NCBI GenBank assembly: GCA_965228775.1 | Contig: OZ245840.1 | Location: forward strand, 744,001 to 808,000 | Source: JANQMY01 sp965228775 | Lineage (GTDB): Bacteria > Pseudomonadota > Alphaproteobacteria > JANQMY01 | Direction of reading: 5' to 3' | DNA: 64,000 nucleotides | Shown here: positions 35,668 to 42,800 of the stretch, piece after piece | How positions within the stretch are numbered: position 1 is the first letter of the stretch | Layout: each line of letters opens with the position of its first letter | Translations under genes and position numbers: made by a program | Notes under the pieces: generated by a model | The model's database searches: none | What the model saw: the letters and a program-made list of their open reading frames with translations, nothing else | Told to the model about the DNA's origin: nothing

Positions 35668-36177
35668 GTGTTGTCAGTGTTGTCCATGCCTAAACATCGC
35701 CGGTTGCGACTTTCCTGGTTCTTGAGACGATGTCTCTCAAGCGGTGAAGGTGTGCGTCGATGTCATCTAAAGCAAGTTACCGTGCCCTTGGCGGCGCTCT
35801 TTTGCGCCGGTTGCATCTACACGGTGGAAGAAGTGTTCTACGCCCAAAACCACGCGACGGAAGCGTTGATGTGGGCCCTGAGCAATCCTGACCTTGCCGA
35901 AAAAGACCTTGAGAAGCTGGTAAAAGCGGAAGAAAAACTGATAGCCGCTTGCCACCCGGTAAACCGTCTGGCGACCACCACGCTGGACGGCAAAAGCGTG
36001 ACCGTGACGGAAGGCGTGGAGGCCAATTCCGCCAAAACCTCTTGCGCAAGACAGGTCAAAAAGGTGGAAAAAATGCTTTGGGAAATCGATCCGGAAGTGG
36101 CCGCCGCCTATTGGGAGTGTAAGGGATGCGCCCTGAAAACAAAGGTAGCGGACAGCGAGAGTGCGTCTGACGGATAA
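35668..36177 (+). CDS. Small probable lipoprotein, function unknown
   Basis: Open frame of up to 169 residues that I do not recognise. A hydrophobic stretch VTVPLAALFCAGC ends in a cysteine that could be a lipidation site, though the -3 position is Cys rather than Leu. If so, the true start is probably the GTG at 35752, giving a 20-residue signal; the frame is open from GTG at 35668. The mature part is helical and charged (EKDLEKLVKAEEKLIAACHP) with four more cysteines, including WECKGCALK near the end. It lies between the glycosyltransferases and tRNA-Thr. Confidence 0.55.
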   Translation: MLSVLSMPKHRRLRLSWFLRRCLSSGEGVRRCHLKQVTVPLAALFCAGCIYTVEEVFYAQNHATEALMWALSNPDLAEKDLEKLVKAEEKLIAACHPVNRLATTTLDGKSVTVTEGVEANSAKTSCARQVKKVEKMLWEIDPEVAAAYWECKGCALKTKVADSESASDG

Positions 36178-36258
36178 TGTCCGGCCGCCCGGACATGAAA
36201 ATTCAGTTGCGTTGGCGGACAAACTGCCGTATCCGAGGCTCCTTCTCTCGCCCTATGG

Positions 36259-36334
36259 GCCGGCTTAGCTCAGCTGGTAGAGCACCTGATTTGTAATCAG
36301 GGGGTCGGGTGTTCAAGTCACCCAGCCGGCACCA
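36259..36334 (+). tRNA. tRNA-Thr (anticodon TGT)
   Basis: A 76-base cloverleaf on the plus strand, from GCCGGCT to an encoded CCA at 36332-36334. The anticodon arm is CCTGATTTGTAATCAGG with TGT, the D-arm TAGCTCAGCTGGTAGAGCA and the T-arm GGGTGTTCAAGTCACCC. Its 3' end faces the integrase remnant at 36466, which marks it as the likely attachment site of a past integrative element. Confidence 0.97.
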
Positions 36335-36465
36335 TAACACCCCCCCCCCGAAAATCCAAGAAAAACAGTAGTCTAGCTTTGAGTCGTAACGCGATTGTTT
36401 ATGCGTCGAGTACGCAGGAATACGCACCAAAACGTGAACATGCCGTTGCTGAGCCGTTGCTAGAA

Positions 36466-36591
36466 ATGAAAAAGAAACTTTCTGTTCCTCTGATCACCAA
36501 AACGCCCCCCGGACCGAAGGACAAGTTGTTCTGGGATACAGATGCCCATGGTTTGGGTCTCAAGATCACACCGGCGGGACGATCCGCCTAA
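36466..36591 (+). pseudogene. Remnant of a tyrosine-type integrase (N-terminal end only)
   Basis: From the ATG at 36466 the frame reads MKKKLSVPLITKTPPGPK, then DKLFWDTDAHGLGLKITPAG, and stops after 41 residues. The DxLFWDTdxxGlGLkItPaG pattern is that of the DUF4102-type arm-binding domain at the start of P4-like phage integrases, which normally run to about 400 residues. The catalytic domain (R-H-R-Y) is missing altogether. It sits 131 bp after tRNA-Thr in the orientation expected for an integrase beside its attachment site. A stretch of open frame extends upstream to 36379 but looks non-coding. Confidence 0.7.
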
Positions 36592-36787
36592 GGAACTTCT
36601 CGATCTCCTCAACATCAGAGCAAGCGAAGAGACAAAACGCAGCCGGGCGTGGCCTAAGACACCGCAAGCTATGGGGATGGCTCTTGTCAGAATCTGTCCG
36701 ATGCTTCGCCGCTTGGGCTACACTATTGAGAAGCCCAAGAAATCGGGAAATCGGACTTGGATTATCCGTAGCATTAAACCGACCTAA
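36592..36787 (+). pseudogene. Remnant of a phage-type primase/helicase gene (C-terminal end)
   Basis: Directly after the integrase fragment, in another frame, the sequence reads ELLDLLNIRASEETKRSRAW, PKTPQAMGMALVRICPMLRR and LGYTIEKPKKSGNRTWIIR, ending at 36787. The pattern (WPKTPxAmxxxLrRixPxLRrLGy) resembles the C-terminal part of the D5/DUF3631-like DNA primase-helicase proteins of integrative elements. No start codon or ribosome site of its own is seen. The junction with the integrase fragment at about 36585-36595 is abrupt and best explained by a deletion that removed everything between the two genes. Confidence 0.5.
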
Positions 36788-36890
36788 TGATTGTACGGGA
36801 GTTAATCCTGTCAGCCACGCGTCAGCGAGTCGAAACACACACAACAATCGACGACGACGCTATCGGCGAGGCGACACCAGTAGATCCTAA

Positions 36891-39800
36891 CTATGGACTT
36901 GGTACGATATCCAAGTAATCGACCCTTACCATCTCACCTCCCGCACGCGTTCCGACAATCTGAATTGAGTCGCCTGGGGCTAGAGACACATTGGTCGCGA
37001 TGACCGCCGAGGTCTTATTCGCCGCCGATGCCGTCGAAGAGCCAAGGGATTGATCGAACACCTTGCTGCCAATCGCGCTGCCGTTAACATTCACCACCGC
37101 GGACGCTGTTCCGTCATTTTCATCAAAGTACCCAAGGGTGATGTCATACGTTCCAGCAGACCCTGCGAATGTCGATGTTGCCGTTCCAACCGTGGCACCG
37201 GTTCCTGTTTCAATCCCGAAGAATATGAACGAGGGCAGCCTTACGATTTGATTGTTCGAGGCAACACCAGAGACCGTGTCTGTCTGGAACCCGGTCAGGC
37301 TCATATCCTCTGTTTCAATGCGGACGGGTTGTGCCGCCGCTTGAACATCGACGCTCACCGTAACAGCAGAACTTGTTCCACCATTCCCATCGTTGGCTGT
37401 GTAATCGAAACTGGCAGCTCCAGTGTAACCGGTGTTCGGCGTGAACAAGACATCGCCGTTTACATCCAACGAGGCGGTACCATTCACCGCGTTGGCCACC
37501 GATGCGATCGTTAGAGTATCATTTTCCGGATCGGTATCATTCGCCAATAAAGTAGAGGCCAGGAATGTCGTCGCTGTGTCTTCTGTCGCAGTCACCGAAT
37601 CCGCGACCGCCGTTGGCGCATCGTTCACCGCGGTTACACCAATCGATACCGTCGCCGAACTCGCACCCCCGTTTCCATCGGAGATGTCATAGGTAAAGCT
37701 GTCGGAGCCCGCATAATTCACATTCGGCGTGTACTGCACATCTCCATTTACGTCCAGCGAGGCGGTTCCATTCGTGGCGGCCCCCAGTGCCGTAATGGTC
37801 AATGTATCGTTTTCCACATCCGTGTCATTGGCCAACAAGGTCGATGCGAGAATTGTCGTCGGCGTATCTTCCGTCACCGTCAGCGAGTCGCCAGCCGCAA
37901 CCGGCGCATCATTCACGCTGGTTACGGTTACCGTCACCGTGGCCACATTCGTCCCACCGTTTCCGTCATCGGCTGTGTAGTCGAAACTGGCTGTACCGGC
38001 GAAATTCGTCGCCGGTGTGAACAGAACATCACCATTCACATCCAGTGAAGCGGTACCATTTACGGCGTTCGCCACCGACGCAACGGTCAAAGTGTCATTT
38101 TCAGGATCCGTATCATTCGCCAACAAGGCTGACGCCAGAATGGTTGCCGGCGTGTCTTCGGTCACCGTTGCCGAATCCGCGACCGCCACTGGGGGATCGT
38201 TCACCGTTTGCACCTGGACACTCACCGAAACAGAGCTTGTCCCGCCATTGCCGTCGTTTGCTGTGTAGTCGAAGCTTGCCGCCCCTACGTAGCCGGCATT
38301 CGGCGTAAATGCCACGTCACCATTCACATCCAGCGAAACCACGCCATTCGTAGCGCTGCCTACGGCGGATATGGTCAGTGTGTCATTATCCGGGTCCGTG
38401 TCGTTGGCCAACAGCGCCGATGCCAAAATGGTTGCAAGCGTGTCTTCGGTCACCGCCACAGTATCGGCGACAGCTGTGGGAAAATCGTTCACAGCTGTCA
38501 CACTAACCGTAACAGTCGCCGTACTGGTTCCACCATTACCGTCATCGGCCGTGTAGTCGAAACTCGCTGCTCCAGAGAAGTTTGCATTCGGCGTGAACAG
38601 CACATCGCCATTCACATCCAATGATGCGGTGCCATTGGCCGCATTGGCGACCGACGCGATTGTCAGTGTGTCGTTATCCGGATCCGTATCGTTGGCAACA
38701 AGAGACGATGCCAGAATGGTTGTCGGTGTGTCCTCCGAAATCGTCGCAGTGTCCGCGACGGCCGTTGGCGGATTATTGTTGGCCGCTGCATTCACAATGA
38801 TATCCAGATAGTCGATCCTGGCGAACTCACGAACACTCGTATTACCGGAAATCTGGATCGTATCGCCGCTTGTAAGCGCTATTGCCGTTGCGACAACGGT
38901 TGAGGTTTTCGTTGCGGCCGTCGCGCGGGCGGACCCAAGCTGTTGATCGAAAGTCACCGATCCCACAGGTGAACCATTAACCGATACATCGACTGTCGAC
39001 GTTCCGTCGTTCTCGTCGAAATACCCTAGAACAAGATCAAAGGTTCCGGCTTGACCGCTATACGTATAGGTCGCCGTGCCGGAAAATGGGGGCAGCGCGG
39101 ATTCAAAGCCAATAAACTCCAGATAAGGCAAATGAATAATCTGGTCGTTTGACGCAACTCCAACGACGCTTTCCGTGTTGAAACCGGTCAACGTCATGGA
39201 TTCCGCCTCAACACGAACCAATTGGGGCGCTGCCTGCACATCAACCGTCACCGTAGCGGAACTTGTGCCCCCATTGCCGTCATCGGCGGTGTAGTCAAAG
39301 CTTGCGGTACCAATAAAGGCCGCATTCGGTGTAAACAACACATCACCACCGGCATCCAATGACGCTGTTCCATTAACCGCATTAGCAACCGAAGCAATTG
39401 TCAATGTATCGTTTTCCGGATCGGTGTCGTTCGCCAACAAGGCAGATGCCAGGATTGTCGTTGGCGTATCTTCCAAAATGGTTGCATTGTCCGAAACCGC
39501 CATCGGGGCGTCATTAACCGGCGATACATTGACGGTGACCGTCGCGGTGGCACTACCGCCATTACCATCGCCAGCTGTGTAATCAAAGCTCGCCACACCG
39601 GCATAATCGCTATTTGGGGTGAACAATACGTCACCGTTCACATCAAGCGCAACCGAACCGTTGGTGCCATTCCCCACCGACGTAATTGTAAGTGGATCAC
39701 TTTCGACGTCCGTATCATTCGCCAGCAGGGTCGATGCCAGAATTGTCTCAGGCGTGTCTTCCGTTGCGGTCACCGAATCCGCGACGGCAACAGGCGGATC

Positions 39801-42800
39801 GTTTACGGCTGTAACGTCAACAGCCACCGATGCCGTGCTGGTCCCTCCATTCCCGTCATCTGCTGTGTAATCAAAGCTGGCCGCCCCCACATAGTCCGCG
39901 TCCGGCGTAAACAGCACGTCGCCGTTTACATCCAGCGAGGCGGTTCCGTTCACGGCATTCCCCACCGAAGCGATCGTGAGCGTATTGTTTTCCGGATCGG
40001 TGTCATTCGCCAGCAAAACAGATGCCAGAATAGTGGTTGGTGTGTCTTCGACCACTGTGGTTGAGTCAGCCACTGCCGTTGGCGGATCGTTGACCTCCTG
40101 GACCTCGACATTGGCGGTTCCGGTGCTGCTGCCCCCGTTGCCGTCGTCCACTGTGTAATCAAAGCTGGCCGGCCCCACATAACCCGCATTCGGGGTGAAC
40201 TGAACATCCCCGTTCACATCTAAGCTGGCTGTCGCGTTGACGGCATTGGTAACCGACGTGACAGTGAGCGTATCGTTTTCCGCATCCGTATCATTCGAGA
40301 GCAATGTGGATGCCGGGATTGTCGTGGGAGTATCTTCGGCTGCCGTCAAGGAATCGGCCACCACTACCGGTGCATCGTTCACAGCCGTCACATCGACCGT
40401 GACGGTCGCGGTATCAGTACCGCCATTGCCGTCATCCGCCGTGTAATCGAAACTTGCCGTGCCGAAAAAGTTCGAGTCAGGTGTGAACAGCACGTCCCCA
40501 TTCACGTCCAGAGAGGCCGTACCATTTGACAGGTTCCCGACCGACGCAATTGTCAGCGTATCGTTTTCCGGATCGGTATCATTTGCAAGCAAAGACGATG
40601 CGAGCAGAGTCGTTGATGTGTCTTCGACAACGGTGACGGAATCCGCAACTGCCGCCGGTGGGTCATTAACCGGTGTCACATCCACCGTTACTGTCGTTGT
40701 GCTGGTACCACCGTTACCGTCATCGGCCGTGTAGTCGAAAGCCGCGGCGCCAACATAACCAGCATCGGGTGTGAACAGCACATTGCCATCTAGGTCGAGC
40801 GCGGCCGTACCATTTGACGGGTACGCAACAGAGGCGATCGTCAACGTGTCGTTGTCCGGGTCCGTATCGTTCGCAACCAATGTCGACGCCAAGATAGTTG
40901 TCGGCGTATCCTCCGGCACCGCTACGGCATCCGCCACCGCGGTTGGCACATCATTAACCGGTGTGACGTTAACAGTCACTGTCGTCGTATTCGTGCCGCC
41001 GTTCCCGTCATCGGCGGTGTAGTCGAAGCTCGCCGCTCCCGCAAAATCCGCCGCCGGTGTGAAAACAACATCGCCGTTCACGTCTAGAGAAGCCGTGCCA
41101 TTCACGGCGTTGCTGACAGAGGCGATCGTCAGCGTATCATTCTCCACATCGGTGTCGTTCGACAACAAGGTCGCCGCAAGAATGGTTGCTTGCGTGTCCT
41201 CTACTGTCGTTGCCGTATCGGCAACTGCAACCGGAGCATCGTTGACCGGCGTGACATCAACAGTCACGCTTGCGGTACTTGTTCCGCCATTTCCGTCGTC
41301 AGCGGTATAGTCAAAGCTTGCGGCCCCAACATAGTCCGCATTTGGCGTGAACACGACGTCGCCGTTCACGTCCAGAGAGGCCGATCCATTCACGGCAGCT
41401 CCCACCGACGCTATCGTCAATGTGTCATTTTCCGGGTCGGTATCATTCGCCAGCAATGACGAAGCCAAAATGGTTGTTGGTGTGTCTTCAGCAAGAGTGG
41501 CCGTGTCTGCCACGGCTGTTGGCGCATCGTTCACGGCATTCACAGTAACCGATACTGTTCCGGTCGCGTTGCCGCCATTTCCGTCCGTAACCGTGTAGCT
41601 GAAACTATCCGCGCCTGCAAAGTCCGCATTCGGTGTATAAGTGACACTGAGATTGTCCAAAGCGACCGTAACGGTGCCGTTCGTGCCGTTTGTCGCCGAG
41701 ACAATGGTGAGTGTATCAGCCTCAGCATCCGTATCGTTGGCCAGCGGCGTCACAACTACAGCAGTTTCCTCGTCTGTCGTGACATTGTCGTTAACGGCCA
41801 CAGGCGCATCGTTAACCGCGTTGACAGTTACAGTCACTGTTGCAGAGGCACTACCGCCATTTCCATCGGATGCGGTGTACGTGAAACTGTCCGCACCGGC
41901 AAAATCCGCGTTCGGTGTGTACGTCACACTAAGACTGTCTAATGCTACCGTTACAGTGCCGTTTGTGCCGTTCGTAGCTGAAGCAATCGTCAGAGGATCG
42001 TTTTCCGCATCCGTGTCATTCGCCAGAGGACTGATGGTGACGGCATTGTCTTCATCCGTCGTCGCGCTGTCATCGACTGCCACCGGTGCGTCATTCACGG
42101 CGTTGACAGTCACTGCCACGCTGGCTGTGTCGCTACCACCATTTCCATCAGAGACCGAATAGGTGAAACTGTCGGCGCCGCTGTAGCCAGCGTTCGGCGT
42201 ATAGGTGAGGCTGAGATTGTCGGGCGCGAGACTGACCGTCCCATTGGCGCCGTCAGTTGCGGACGCAATCGTTAGATTGTCACCGTCCACGTCCGTGTCG
42301 TTTGCCAACGGCGTGACTGTCACCACACTGTCTTCGTCAACCGTTGCCGTATCATTGGCCGCTGTGGGTGCATCGTTCACCGCAGCCACATCGATCGTCA
42401 CTGTCGCCGAATTGGTCCCGCCATTGCCATCATCGGCGGTGTAGTCAAAATTTGCACTGCCAGCGAAATTTGCATCTGGCGTGAACAGAACATCACCGTT
42501 CACATCCAATGCCGCTGTCCCATTGACAGGACTTGCTACCGACGACAGCGTTAGCGTGTCATTCTCGGGATCGGTATCGTTGGCCAACAATGTCGCCGCC
42601 AATATGGTTTCCGGCGTGTCTTCCGTTGCGGTCGCCGAATCCGCGACGGCAACAGGCGGGTCGTTTACCGGACTAACGGTCACAGAGACGTTGGCCGTGT
42701 CGCTGCCGCCATTCCCGTCTGAGATCGTATAGGTAAAGCTGTCCGCCCCTGAATATTCAGCATTTGGCGTGTAGGTTACGCTCACCCCATCCACCGCCAC

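Noticed and set aside
36592..36787. Considered as an intact small gene of 81 codons starting at 36542
   Set aside because: The first part of that frame is an out-of-frame reading of the integrase fragment, so the only meaningful part is a gene tail without a start.
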